Shown here in pieces: positions 36,810-47,058 of a stretch of DNA of 64,000 bases (positions are counted from its first letter, which is position 1; each line of letters opens with the position of its first letter). Source of the stretch: Methylomarinum vadi (GTDB lineage Bacteria; Pseudomonadota; Gammaproteobacteria; Methylococcales; Methylomonadaceae); NCBI RefSeq assembly GCF_000733935.1, contig NZ_JPON01000001.1:3670623-3734622 (forward strand), written 5' to 3'. Position numbers and translations under genes: made by a program. The notes under the pieces are model-generated. The model was given only the letters and a program-made list of their open reading frames with translations, had not been told where the DNA came from and did no database searches.

Positions 36810-37999
36810 TATCGTTTAAATCTCCACAATAAATGCTGTCGCGCTAGTTCAGATAGCCAAATATACATTCTTTTATATATAGTAAGTTTTCTTATTTTAA
36901 TAGAGTCGATTTTTGAAAATATACTTTCAATCAAAAGATCAATCTTCTTATCTGAATAGTTATCGTTAATATAATTCCATGCATTGAGGGATATTTTATC
37001 GTACAACACCGGATTATTAGAAAGCTCCACAATCCCTTTTATAAATTCATCAGCAGAATTGGCCAAAAGATAGTGAAAACGGTCTGTTATTGAAAAACCT
37101 TCGGCACCAAAACTGGTCATGACTAATGGCCGACTGTAGCTCATCGCCTCTCCAACTTTACCTTTCAAGCCTCCACCAAAACGAAGTGGAGCAATAACAA
37201 TATCGGTATTAGAATAGTAAGGGCCCACTTCGGGTACAAAACCGGTAACTTTTATATTGTTATTAGCCAGTTTTCTTACTTCATCGGTTGGAGAGTTTCC
37301 AACGATAGTCAACTTAACCTCGATTTTCTGAGCCAGTAAAGGCATGATTTCCTGGCAGAAATAAATAATACCGTCGACATTTGGGGGATGTTTGAAATTT
37401 CCGACAAAAAGAAGTTTGACTGGCGAACTGATACGATTAGGATCGAAATCAGGGATATGATGGATATTTGGAATAACAAATATATTACTATTGGGGAGGC
37501 GTGAAAGTAATATATCTTTGTCTTCTTGGCTGACAGTGATAAGCGCATCTGCTTGACTGTAAGCACTTAATTCTTCAGATTCAGTGCATTTTGCTTGATT
37601 GTAGTCGCTATCATCTTCGCTTAATTTAGCCTTGGCATACAAACGGTTGAAATGAACATCGACTGAATCGATAAAAATACGAGATTCCGGTTGATAATAG
37701 CGTATTATTGAAAGATAAAAATTAGCGGTATAGTAAAACTCAAAAATTACGCATTCAAATTTGTATTTTTTGACCGCATTTTGAAAGGAGGTAGATATAT
37801 CAATGCCTAGCGACGATAACAAAGACTTGTAGTGAATATAATTTGTTTCACCTATCAAATTCCTTTGGTATTCTTCAGCTTTTATAAAAAAAACTAATGT
37901 ATGTCTATTAGCCAATGACTTTAACAAGGAATAAAAGCGCAAGTCGCCCGATGCGCGATCTGGCATGGGGAGTTGATCTGAAACGATAAGTATGTGCAT
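36809..37999 (-). CDS. GT4-family glycosyltransferase
   Basis: A 396-residue GT-B enzyme. The N-terminal MHILIVSDQLPMPDRASGDL is a typical acceptor-domain start; the donor-domain signatures are VKLLFVGNFKHPPNVDGIIY, VTGFVPEVGPYYSNTDIVIA and APLRFGGGLKGKVGEAMSYS. It retains a nucleotide-sugar binding site and probably extends the glycan in the cytoplasm. It is tightly linked to the following GT2 gene and lies in the AT-rich half of the island. Confidence 0.88.
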   Translation of the reverse strand: MHILIVSDQLPMPDRASGDLRFYSLLKSLANRHTLVFFIKAEEYQRNLIGETNYIHYKSLLSSLGIDISTSFQNAVKKYKFECVIFEFYYTANFYLSIIRYYQPESRIFIDSVDVHFNRLYAKAKLSEDDSDYNQAKCTESEELSAYSQADALITVSQEDKDILLSRLPNSNIFVIPNIHHIPDFDPNRISSPVKLLFVGNFKHPPNVDGIIYFCQEIMPLLAQKIEVKLTIVGNSPTDEVRKLANNNIKVTGFVPEVGPYYSNTDIVIAPLRFGGGLKGKVGEAMSYSRPLVMTSFGAEGFSITDRFHYLLANSADEFIKGIVELSNNPVLYDKISLNAWNYINDNYSDKKIDLLIESIFSKIDSIKIRKLTIYKRMYIWLSELARQHLLWRFKR

Positions 38000-38020
38000 T
38001 GTTTGATAGTTTTTCTATAT

Positions 38021-38968
38021 TTAAAAACTCAATAATTGAACTAATAATTGTCGCATTTTTCCAATGTGTTCGGCGACTAGGGCCTTTTGATAAAATGAAA
38101 GTGTATTTATATGCCAATACAATTTTTTGGGTGAGAAAGTCAAATCAGCAAAAATTATTTTTTTAATCATCATGAATTCACTATACAAGTGGCTTAAATA
38201 CTTAATGCGAGCTGGCTTAAGATTGGAGGTTTCTTCTATGATTTCTGATATACCGCCCCAAAAATAACGTTTTAAAACCCATTTTTTTGATACTCGTTCT
38301 TTTGGTATACGGTGTTCTAGTTTAGCATGGGGGGTATATTGGACTTTCATCTTGTGTTGGTCAATTCGATGAAATAAGTCGCTTTCCTCATTGGAAAGAA
38401 GTGAATTTTTTTTTCTACCTAACGCAGTATTAAATAAACCGATTTGTTTAAATACCGATTTTCTAATTGCCATATTTAGGCCAAATGGGTGCTCAGGGAA
38501 AAACATTTGTTTTTCCGTGTCGCCGGATAAAGTCGATCCATAGATTTTTAACATCTCGTTTGTAATCCAATCTGGATTCCCTCCTTCAAATACCGGAAAC
38601 GATTGGCCTCCAACCGCCATAACTGTGGGATCAGTGATGAATGGTTTTAAAATATTGTTGAACCAATAGGGTAGAAAGTTTACGTCGTCATCTACAAACG
38701 CAATAATGTTGCCTTGAGCCTCTTTTATACCTGTATTGCGAGCATGTGATAAACCGGGTGTTGGTTCGAAAATATATTTGACTTGGGGATAGGTATTAAT
38801 AAATTCTTCGCAGATGAGGCTGGTGTCGTCTCTTGAATTATTATCGACGACTAATAGTTCATGGGGAATGTTTTCTTTAAAGCTGGCATAACTCAGCAAA
38901 GTTTTTTTCAAATCACATGAACGGTTATAAGTACAAATTATTATGCTAAAGAAGTTATTTTGCAACAT
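38021..38968 (-). CDS. GT2 glycosyltransferase
   Basis: A 315-residue GT-A enzyme: FSIIICTYNRSCDLKKTLLS, ELLVVDNNSRDDTSLICEEF, GNIIAFVDDDVNFLPYWFNN (metal site near 94) and LLSNEESDLFHRIDQHKMKV. It is closely patterned on the enzyme at 31860, suggesting an old duplication. Twenty-one bases separate it from the GT4 gene. Sugar donor unknown. Confidence 0.86.
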   Translation of the reverse strand: MLQNNFFSIIICTYNRSCDLKKTLLSYASFKENIPHELLVVDNNSRDDTSLICEEFINTYPQVKYIFEPTPGLSHARNTGIKEAQGNIIAFVDDDVNFLPYWFNNILKPFITDPTVMAVGGQSFPVFEGGNPDWITNEMLKIYGSTLSGDTEKQMFFPEHPFGLNMAIRKSVFKQIGLFNTALGRKKNSLLSNEESDLFHRIDQHKMKVQYTPHAKLEHRIPKERVSKKWVLKRYFWGGISEIIEETSNLKPARIKYLSHLYSEFMMIKKIIFADLTFSPKKLYWHINTLSFYQKALVAEHIGKMRQLLVQLLSF

Positions 38969-39011
38969 AAGAGTCTAACCATATGAAAAACGGCTGTTTC
39001 GATGATTTTAG

Positions 39012-40019
39012 CTAAATTAATTTTCTTAATTGAAGGTAGGTGTGTTTTTTAATAAAACGAATTAATTTAAGTGCTGAGGCCTTTAGCATTACAGAGAAAT
39101 TACATTTTTCGATAAGATAATATGGATCATTTAAGTTTGATTTGTGTTCATTTATTAGTCTATCTTTATCTTTGCTATAATAATTTATTATGCTTTCATT
39201 TAAGTTGAAATAAGCAAATAATAACGCTTGCTGAACTTCACCACTAAAATGCTGGATTAAAAATTTATAAACTTCAGTCGATGATACCATCTGTTGTAAC
39301 GGTGTTTTGGAAGACCAAAGTCCTTGACTGTGGATCCTATAAACTGACATTTTTTCAGAAAAGAATTTTGTTTTTCCATATTGTGCATTTAGTAAATGTA
39401 AAAAATAATCGCCAACAGGACTTTTATTGTATGATTCTGGTAGCTTGTCAAATAGATGATTTCTAAAAACACAAGAAGCTGTTCTTATGAAGTTTTTTTT
39501 ACATAAGTCAATTATAGTTGTGATTTCAGGTTGGTCGATATTTAGAGGATCATCGCATATTTTATCATTTTCAAGAAGCTGTCCATTATGGAAACAAATG
39601 CTGAAATCCCTATTTTTTTCTAAGAAATCAATTTGTTTTTGTAATTTATCTGGTGCCGTCCAATAATCATCACCTTCACAAAGAGCAATGTATTTTCCTT
39701 TAGCTCTTGGATGTTGAAATTTTACAAATGGCTTAATACCTTGTGATCGTTGATTTTTATTTTGATAAATGGCTTTAATCAAGTCAGGATATTTTTTTTC
39801 GTAAGATTTAACTATTTCAGTTGTACCATCCGTAGAAGCGTCGTCATGTATCAATATCTCAACGGGAAAGGTTGTTTCCTGTATCAAAAAACCTTCAATT
39901 GCGTCGCTGATAAAGTTCTTATGATTATAGGTGTTACAGATGATGCTGACTAAAGGAATTGTCACAGTATTATAAACTTGCTGAGTGATCTTGATAGGTG
40001 TTTCTAATTTGTTTGTCAT
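39012..40019 (-). CDS. GT2 glycosyltransferase
   Basis: A 335-residue enzyme: PLVSIICNTYNHKNFISDAI near residue 23, ILIHDDASTDGTTEIVKSYE near 54, and KYIALCEGDDYWTAPDKLQK near 108 with the DD metal site. This CEGDDYW form is common in glycosyltransferases of LPS and teichoic acid loci. It is the first gene of the minus-strand glycosyltransferase run 34.9-40.0 kb. An IS5 remnant begins 57 bases upstream of its start, so its promoter region was the IS target or has been rebuilt. Confidence 0.86.
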   Translation of the reverse strand: MTNKLETPIKITQQVYNTVTIPLVSIICNTYNHKNFISDAIEGFLIQETTFPVEILIHDDASTDGTTEIVKSYEKKYPDLIKAIYQNKNQRSQGIKPFVKFQHPRAKGKYIALCEGDDYWTAPDKLQKQIDFLEKNRDFSICFHNGQLLENDKICDDPLNIDQPEITTIIDLCKKNFIRTASCVFRNHLFDKLPESYNKSPVGDYFLHLLNAQYGKTKFFSEKMSVYRIHSQGLWSSKTPLQQMVSSTEVYKFLIQHFSGEVQQALLFAYFNLNESIINYYSKDKDRLINEHKSNLNDPYYLIEKCNFSVMLKASALKLIRFIKKHTYLQLRKLI

Positions 40020-40075
40020 AAGCTTTATTCAATATTAGAAGGGCAACCTTTACAATTTGTCATGGTCATGGCTTA

Positions 40076-41018
40076 GTTGCATAAATAAGCCGGAGAGAGA
40101 CTTACGCTGTGTTCCAGTCTCATGTTTATGAGACTGTATAACTTTCAAGCATACAAAGGCCTGTAATTTTGTTTAGCGCTCCTGTGCGTAAATAATAAGA
40201 AAGCCACAAACTTCTGGGGGGGCAAAGGTTCGATTCTTCGGTTTATCGCTGAATAATCCTATGATCCAAAAACATGGTGGTTTCCGCCAGACTCTGGATA
40301 TGGTAACCATTTTGCCGTTTCTATTTAGCTACACCGACTTTTGCGCAACGGCCTATTATGGCGGTCCATGAACATCGCCCTCTTCGCCATCAGGCCATTC
40401 GACAGCACCTTCACGCGGTGGAATCAACGCGCGAACTCCTTTATTGCGAATCGCTTGGGTGACAATGGAGAGTATCATAGGTCCCATCACCAGACACAGC
40501 AGCGATTGTGTTCCGATCATCCAATTGATCCGACAGCACTTCGGGGTCATCAACAAAATTGGCCGCAATGATTTCTTGGACCCTGGCATCAACCATCACA
40601 TGGAGTTGTCGCCATGTTCGATACTTGCCTACTCAGTATTTGCGAACTTTTCATTCTCCCTTTGCCATACACCTTTAACCCCGTTGAATTCACGCCAGAT
40701 GAAGGGGTGCTTGGCTTGCCGATCGAGGCACTCAGACCGATAAGGCTTGTTGACACCAGCTTAAGGTATTGTAATGAGGCGCTTGGACGGCGACCTTTAA
40801 TAAAACTTAATCAACGATAGCAAAAATCCTTGCGTCGCTCTCAAGGTCAGTGTAAACATTTCTCTGAGAGTGAGCGCACATTGGATAGTCATCTCATAGT
40901 ATTTCATCGAACTGCCTCTCTATCCAGTTTTTTTTGCTGATGCCTGCGTTGAACCACCTGATCTTCAATCCATAGCCTCATTGACCCTCAATTATGGGGA
41001 GCTGGCTATTTATGCAAC
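40076..41018 (-). mobile_element. Decayed IS5-family element, copy 1
   Basis: About 940 bases framed by inverted repeats (GTTGCATAAATA at 40076, its complement near 41007-41018). The minus strand retains IQCALTLREMFTLTLRATQG, FIWREFNGVKGVWQREN and IPPREGAVEWPDGEEGDVHG, all recognisable IS5-family transposase pieces, with many stops and frame changes. Non-functional. Confidence 0.75.
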
Positions 41019-41029
41019 AATGCGGGTAA

Positions 41030-41345
41030 CAAACTTTTTTTTATTATTTTCTGCCAATTTATTATCCTGTGAATAAGCCAGTGGTCTTTTTTCTTCGTGC
41101 GTTATCCATTTTCAACACCGATTGAAAATTGACCCCTTTGTCCCCGTCAAGTCATTCGATGTTTGTTTTCTGTACTTTTGGAGTTCATCCTTAAGTTAGT
41201 AACTCTTACCATTGATTTGCATAAAGTGTTCATTATGCAGCAATCAATCGAGCATGGCAGCGGTCAATGCTTAGTCATCGATGAAAGTGTCGTCTATCGG
41301 GCCATTGAAAAAATTTAAGCTCGATTTTTTCTGAATATCAACTGA
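41030..41345 (-). pseudogene. IS21-family IstB-like ATPase remnant
   Basis: On the minus strand, across frames, ALTAAMLD, then a helical block LLHNEHFMQI and a YLKDE stretch resemble the C-terminal end of IstB-type IS21 helper proteins. Stops interrupt every frame. No istA remnant or terminal repeat was found. The remaining ~140 bases before the sulfotransferase stop contain nothing recognisable. Confidence 0.5.
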
Positions 41346-41488
41346 CTTTCTGCTAGGGCGCTTAACCAGTCCATTCAAAGTAAGCAGCACCAATTTTGAG
41401 ACTTGTTACCATACACTTTTGTATGTATTTCAGCTGATAAGCGCTTAAAACCTAGTAAATGTATCAACGCTGAAAATATTCACTTTGC

Positions 41489-42484
41489 TCATTTGAAATT
41501 ATTCAAGGCTTTTGTTATTGCCTTGGCTTCCTTAATATATTGTCTAGATATTGTGAACTTTTCTACTCCATTATAGGGGGAAATTGGTAATTCAAGTTTT
41601 TTCAAAAGTTGATTGAAAAAATAGTGGGGTCTTGCGCAAAAATCTTCGTACTGTACAAGTAGTTTTCTGGAATCATCGACCTCTGACATTCCTAGATCAA
41701 TGGCTTTGTTGATGTAATGTAATTGTCCAGATGATTGCATGATAGGGTTTAAATTCTTTAGCTGATCGTATTCAGGTATTTTGAATGAATACCATTGATG
41801 TTCTGTTCCCAGCTGTCGTGTTCGGGCTTCTAAAATTGATGCTACGTTACTTATAGGGTCACGCTTGATCTGTATAAAAAGAATCTTATCAAAAATGCTA
41901 TTCAGAAAAGGGATGTTGTAATTGAACAACATTCCTTTTGCGGAAAATGGTTTTTGAAAGACATCCATCACGCCGGTCAATTCCGTCTTCATAGTTTCTA
42001 CGTCCATATTTTTCAGTAACTCATCATCAGTCCATACATCGCGTTCCGCTTCTGAAAGAAATCGTCGCCAGAAATACCAGAATCCGTTAGGCGCTAATGC
42101 CCCTTTTGTTTTTCCGTTTTCTGATTTGAACTCAATGGATTGTGAAAACTGATTTAATTCATCACGGAAGTTGTATCTTGGATCTGTAAGCAGCAATTGT
42201 ATTTTGGCACCAAGAATCGGTGCATGATAAAAACGAGATAATAAATTGGTTGGATAAGCTACCAGACCTGTATTCGCCAACCATTGCATGAATAGTGTTG
42301 TACCGCTTCTAAGGGGCCCCATAATCAGAATAAGGGGTAGCGATTGGGGTTTATTAAATTGTTGCAGAAGTCTTTTTTCAGTGAGCCACAATTCAGCATT
42401 TAGTTCTTTTAATAAACTCTCAAGCAATTGGTTACGAGAGAAATTTACTGTTCTTCCTTTTTCAGAAGTATGTCTTAAATTCAT
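41489..42484 (-). CDS. Sulfotransferase-family protein
   Basis: A 331-residue protein. PLILIMGPLRSGTTLFMQWL near residue 50 is the PAPS 5'-phosphosulfate loop; ILFIQIKRDPISNVASILEA near residue 205 is the 3'-phosphate site. It matches the Sulfotransfer_3 family and is intact. It stands alone, bracketed by two decayed IS5-family copies (40076-41018 and 42571-43500), an arrangement like an old composite transposon. A role in sulfating the surface glycan is inferred. Confidence 0.82.
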   Translation of the reverse strand: MNLRHTSEKGRTVNFSRNQLLESLLKELNAELWLTEKRLLQQFNKPQSLPLILIMGPLRSGTTLFMQWLANTGLVAYPTNLLSRFYHAPILGAKIQLLLTDPRYNFRDELNQFSQSIEFKSENGKTKGALAPNGFWYFWRRFLSEAERDVWTDDELLKNMDVETMKTELTGVMDVFQKPFSAKGMLFNYNIPFLNSIFDKILFIQIKRDPISNVASILEARTRQLGTEHQWYSFKIPEYDQLKNLNPIMQSSGQLHYINKAIDLGMSEVDDSRKLLVQYEDFCARPHYFFNQLLKKLELPISPYNGVEKFTISRQYIKEAKAITKALNNFK

Positions 42485-42570
42485 TGATTCACCCTATAAA
42501 TTAGTGCTGCTAAATATTCCACCTCACAATTTTTACATATCTTTAGTCGATAAGAATTGGTTGTGGCTTT

Positions 42571-43500
42571 GTTGCATAAAAAAACCGAAGTTAGACTTAA
42601 CCTTAGTTTAATTTATCGCCCGGATTCGCAACTAAGTCTCGACCTGCTAGGCGGCGAAGTCACGATTCTTCAGTTTGTTACTTAATAATATTTTGACCCG
42701 GCTGAAACATTGCAGTTTCCGCTAGACTCCGATGGTGGTAACCACTTTTCCGTTTCAATTTGACTTTACCACATTCAGCGCAGCTCCGTTCATTAGCGCA
42801 GTTCTGGCATGAATAAGCGCCTCCTTCTTCATGCTATTCGCCACCACCTTCACACGGTTGATACCGCTCAGTGACAATTCGCCTTGTTATAAAGCCCTGT
42901 TACCGGCCTCGGTGGCAATATCATCTTGGTGATCTACTTGCTCTAATAAGTTTGGAAGCACTTCGGGACCTCCGACAAAATTGGCTCTCAATTCTGCATT
43001 GACGACTTCTTGGCTATTAAACCTTCACATATAGTTTTTGCTACGTTCGACGTTTGCCAATACCGTGTTTGCAAACTTTCCATTCCCCTTCGCCATAAAC
43101 CATTAATACCGATGTATCCACCACCAGATGATGCGAGATTTGGCTGGCCGATCAAGGCAGGCGTGCTTTTAGGCTTGTTGACACCGGCTTAAGTTACTGT
43201 AAATGGGCGCTTGAATCATAATCCTGTAACTGAATCAACGACAACAGACTTTGCTTCGCTCGCAAAGTAAGTTTGATCATATCTCTCAAGGTGAGTGCTC
43301 ATTGAATTGCCATCTCAAAATTGGTCATTGGGTTGCCTCTGTATGCGAACTTTTTAGGCTAATGCTAGTGTCAAATCATCGGTACGCCAAACCATATCCT
43401 AAGTGATCGTCGATTGACCAGTTTTAAGCTCGTGCCGCTGTTTTCCTTTCTTCTCATCTCCATGTCATCGAATAAAGGGGCTATGTCGATTTATTTAACA
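42571..43500 (-). mobile_element. Decayed IS5-family element, copy 2
   Basis: It starts with GTTGCATAAA like copy 1. The minus strand retains HLVVDTSVLMVYGEGEWKVC followed by KHGIGKRRT and IQ-ALTLREMIKLTLRAKQS, unmistakable IS5 transposase blocks (normally HLVVD-TGLKVYGEGEWK), with numerous stops. The right end near 43490-43500 is approximate. Confidence 0.8.
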
Positions 43501-43565
43501 AAGTGTATTTACTTTAATATTTTTGAACTAGTAAGCCATTTTAAAGTAAGAAATCTACTAATACT

Positions 43566-44528
43566 CTAATTTGTATTAGTATTTAATAAAATTAATTCTA
43601 TTATAAAGTCTAAATTTTGATAATTTATCCGTTGATCTACTGGTAAGCAAACTAAATGATCAACAAGTTGATGCTCATAATCTGTTTGTTCAGTCCATTG
43701 TTTTACATTTGGCCAATATGTTGCGACGTAGATCTTATTTTTTATTAATATCTTCTTTAGTTCTATGCCATTGCTTACAAACAATGGATAAATCAATGGA
43801 ACATCATTGTCATTTAGACTGGTGTTTAAGCAATTAATTCCGGAAAGAATGTTGTGTAAATAATTGTAATTATTTTGTCTTTTAAAAATTACGTAGTCGT
43901 AATCTATGCCTTGTAAAATGGATTTTGTGATGTTTGACATTAATTTGATAGGCTGGTTTTTTAAGAGTGAGTTAATTTGTTTGTGTTTCTCATAAAATTT
44001 TTCAGCACTATACTCAATTCTGCCAATTAAATCATCAAAGCGGTCGAGTGAATAATCTTGATCTAATTTCCAATCTATCTTTGAATCTGTATATAGATAA
44101 CTACCATCTGGAACACCAAAGAATTTCCTTGGAGAATAGAATGTGTCAATACCATCAATTGGTTTTGAAAAAAAGGCTTGTGAATTATCAATAATAAGAT
44201 TATTGATATATTTAGATAATTTTTTACAAATATCAGTACAGATACCAAAATAATTGGTATATAAAAAAATTTCTCCTTTTTTTATTTTTCTAATATTAAA
44301 GGCCGGATAAAAATAGGGATCTAGTTTGTAGAACTCAACGTCAATATTTAACTTTTTAATGGGCTCCAGCATAGCTTCACAGGTAAAATAAGGTAAATAA
44401 ACTTTGCTGTACTTTTTTGCTCTTAAAATATATTCAAAAGCATTTCTTCCTGTGTTTAATCTTAAAGCGCCTGAATGGAACTCATTTCCATTTCGTAATT
44501 CTAGTTGAAAATAGCCACCGATTTCCAT
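43566..44528 (-). CDS. DegT-like PLP-fold protein, atypical
   Basis: A 320-residue protein resembling a shortened DegT/DnrJ/EryC1 aminotransferase: LNTGRNAFEYILRAKKYSKV, YLPYFTCEAMLEPI, LYTNYFGICTDICKKLSKYI, LIIDNSQAFFSKPI (PLP-contacting D) and YSPRKFFGVPDGSYLYTDS, where the lysine is placed for the Schiff base. Its start sits 1 base after the ATP-grasp stop, so the genes are translationally coupled. The substrate could be a keto sugar or an amino-acid-like compound; the family is too divergent to say. Strongly AT-rich. Confidence 0.7.
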   Translation of the reverse strand: MEIGGYFQLELRNGNEFHSGALRLNTGRNAFEYILRAKKYSKVYLPYFTCEAMLEPIKKLNIDVEFYKLDPYFYPAFNIRKIKKGEIFLYTNYFGICTDICKKLSKYINNLIIDNSQAFFSKPIDGIDTFYSPRKFFGVPDGSYLYTDSKIDWKLDQDYSLDRFDDLIGRIEYSAEKFYEKHKQINSLLKNQPIKLMSNITKSILQGIDYDYVIFKRQNNYNYLHNILSGINCLNTSLNDNDVPLIYPLFVSNGIELKKILIKNKIYVATYWPNVKQWTEQTDYEHQLVDHLVCLPVDQRINYQNLDFIIELILLNTNTN

Positions 44529-44529
44529 T

Positions 44530-45726
44530 TTAAGTCTTGAGTATTTTTAGTGTTATAAATTTTTTCATATTTTTTATGTAATACTTCATCTCTTCGCGAT
44601 TATTAAATGTTAATAATAATATGCCAATTGCTGCATTAGCGCCGGTAAAAGGAATTACTTTTTCACCAAGATTTATGTATTGATGGAATTCTTTTATGAA
44701 AGGACTTATTTTGCTGTTAATAGATAAGCCGCTTAAAGTTCCCGTTGTATTTGAGTGGATGACATAATATGCGCCATGTTTTATTGGTATATCTGGGATT
44801 TCTATTATTTTATTTTCAAGAACATCTAATAAAGCTTTTACCATGTTAAAATTTGTTATATAATTTAATATTTGAGGTACAAAGTTTCCTCCACTTCGTG
44901 GACCAATTTCCATAATAAATATTTTACCATGAATATCTATTCTTGCTTCAATGTTTATAGGGCCATTTTTTAATCCTATATTTTGAATAACACGAGCTAC
45001 CTCCAATTCTACCTTTTTAATGATTTCATTTGAGGTTTCGCTTGGCCATGTTGTTGCGTATGGAACAAATGGATTGCACTCTGAATCATACCAATGATCT
45101 CCTAGGGACGAGAAAACAAGTTTTCCATTTAGAACAAAACCATCGCCATGTAATTGTTTTCCTCGACTGTCTATAAATTCTTCGATTATTATTCTATTGT
45201 TTCGAGAAAATTCAAATGCATAGCTAATAGCTTTTTCAATTTGATTGTAATGATCAACTCTGCTAACGCCTTTACTCCCAGATGAGTCCGTCGGTTTTAT
45301 TATTATAGGAAGCCCCCAGGAGTATATTTTTTTCTCTAAATAATTATTTCGACTAAGAGAAAAATGTTTTGGTGTATTAAAGCTGTTTTCTATCAAAAAA
45401 TTTCTAAATAAGTCTTTTTCACTTAAAATTTTTACGCTTTGATATGAATTGCTGGGTAATCCTAATTGTTCAGAAACATAGGCTGCAATAGGTGCAGCAG
45501 GATCTGATGCATAAGCCACTAAAAAGTCGGGGTTTACTTTTTTTGCTACTTTAAGTATGCCTTGATAATCTGTAGTGCTTACATTAAAATATTCATCAGA
45601 AAATCTATGTCCTGGGTTTTCTGGGAGATAATCGCATGTTATAATGTAATAATTCCTTTTTTTTGCTTCTTTGATAATTGGTATTTGAGCATAGGCACCA
45701 CCAAGGCATAATATTCGTTTTCTCAT
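44530..45726 (-). CDS. ATP-grasp ligase
   Basis: A 398-residue ATP-grasp enzyme (carbamoyl-phosphate synthase L / biotin-carboxylase-like). It has an N-terminal Rossmann-like domain (RILCLGGAYAQIPIIKEAKK), the ATP lid GLPIIIKPTDSSGSKGVSRV near residue 133, and the metal-binding INIEARIDIHGKIFIMEIGP then RSGGNF near residue 270. ATP-grasp enzymes join a carboxylate to an amine or thiol through an acyl-phosphate. Between an aminotransferase and an aminotransferase-fold protein it may attach an amino acid or other acid to an aminosugar; that is inference. Confidence 0.85.
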   Translation of the reverse strand: MRKRILCLGGAYAQIPIIKEAKKRNYYIITCDYLPENPGHRFSDEYFNVSTTDYQGILKVAKKVNPDFLVAYASDPAAPIAAYVSEQLGLPSNSYQSVKILSEKDLFRNFLIENSFNTPKHFSLSRNNYLEKKIYSWGLPIIIKPTDSSGSKGVSRVDHYNQIEKAISYAFEFSRNNRIIIEEFIDSRGKQLHGDGFVLNGKLVFSSLGDHWYDSECNPFVPYATTWPSETSNEIIKKVELEVARVIQNIGLKNGPINIEARIDIHGKIFIMEIGPRSGGNFVPQILNYITNFNMVKALLDVLENKIIEIPDIPIKHGAYYVIHSNTTGTLSGLSINSKISPFIKEFHQYINLGEKVIPFTGANAAIGILLLTFNNREEMKYYIKNMKKFITLKILKT

Positions 45727-45764
45727 TATTTTAAAAGTTTAAAAAATTTATTAATTGAATCAGA

Positions 45765-46850
45765 TTATTTTCTAGATTTAAAATATCTCTTAATATACCT
45801 GCAAATCATGTCAATCTCGGTGTTACTCAAATCATAGTAAAGAGGTAAGCACAAAATGCGCGAAGCAATATCTTCAGACATCTTACATTTGTTTTGAGGA
45901 ACATAATTTAATGTCGATAGTGAAGGGTAAAAATAGCGACGGGAAAAAATATTGCGTTTATTTAGTTCACTTAGAACGCCGACGCATTCCGATTCACTGG
46001 AAAAGATAACTGAATAATATGCGTAGTTGTAGTTGCACTTTGGATTTATTTCAGGTCGTTGAAAAATCATATCGGCAAGCCATTTGTCATAGCGTAAACT
46101 GTCTTTTTTTCTTTTATCGAGAATGGCTTCGATATAATTTAGATTACACAACCCCATTGCGGCATGAAATTCCGAATTTTTACCATTGATACCTACTCCG
46201 TTGAATTCATAAGGACCGTTATGGCCAAAATTTCTCAAATAAGCCATTTTTTCCAATAATTCTGGCTTTTGTGTGGCTACGGCGCCTCCTTCGATAGTGT
46301 GAAACAATTTTGTCGCATGAAAGCTAATGCAACTGATATCGCCATAGTTTAGGACGGATTCACCTTTATATGTTGTTCCGAAGCAGTGCGCGGCATCGTA
46401 AATAGTTTTCAGATTATGTTTTTTGGCGATTGCTTCAATGGCATCAATATCACAGGGATTGCCAAATACATGAGTGGCGAGTATTGCGCTGGTATTTGGA
46501 GTAATCGCTTGTTCGATCAATTGCGGATTGATGTTGAGCGTTTTACTGTCGATATCGACAAAAACTGGTTTACAATGTTGCCAGACTATCGATGAGGTTG
46601 TCGCAACATAAGAAAACGGTGTGGTGATGATTTCACCAGTTAAATTCAAAGCTTTGATGGCTAATTGTAAAGCCATTGTACCGTTGTTTAAAAATAACAG
46701 ATGCTTGAGGTTTAGGTATTTTTTAAGTTTCAGTTCCAGCTCATTAACTAATGGGCCGTTGTTAGTTAACCAAGCACGCTGCCAGATTTCATCGATATAC
46801 TGTTTATATTCTTCCTGGGGAGGAAGGAATGGTTTAGTAACGTTGATCAT
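45765..46850 (-). CDS. DegT/DnrJ/EryC1/StrS aminotransferase (sugar aminotransferase)
   Basis: A 361-residue PLP enzyme. LFLNNGTMALQLAIKALNL, IITTPFSYVATTSSIVWQHC, TIYDAAHCFGTTYKGESVLN (PLP-contacting D) and ISFHATKLFHTIEGGAVATQ (lysine in HATK) are the standard NDP-ketosugar aminotransferase motifs. It most resembles enzymes making 4-amino-4,6-dideoxyhexoses. It starts the minus-strand trio with the ATP-grasp gene 38 bases on. It would supply an aminosugar nucleotide for the surface glycan. Confidence 0.88.
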   Translation of the reverse strand: MINVTKPFLPPQEEYKQYIDEIWQRAWLTNNGPLVNELELKLKKYLNLKHLLFLNNGTMALQLAIKALNLTGEIITTPFSYVATTSSIVWQHCKPVFVDIDSKTLNINPQLIEQAITPNTSAILATHVFGNPCDIDAIEAIAKKHNLKTIYDAAHCFGTTYKGESVLNYGDISCISFHATKLFHTIEGGAVATQKPELLEKMAYLRNFGHNGPYEFNGVGINGKNSEFHAAMGLCNLNYIEAILDKRKKDSLRYDKWLADMIFQRPEINPKCNYNYAYYSVIFSSESECVGVLSELNKRNIFSRRYFYPSLSTLNYVPQNKCKMSEDIASRILCLPLYYDLSNTEIDMICRYIKRYFKSRK

Positions 46851-47058
46851 TATTAAGCTCTTATAAATAGCTTTATTTTTTTTAAAATGAATAAATTATT
46901 TTAAGGAATTATAAATGGCTTGGTGATTTTGCTTTGATGCCTTAAAGCAGTGTAAACCTTGCATGTGAAATATTTTCATTATTTTTTGTGGCTTCAATTT
47001 CTTTGGCTGTAATACATTTTTTCCAGCCATTTATTTTGTCTACATCTTTTTTGATAAC

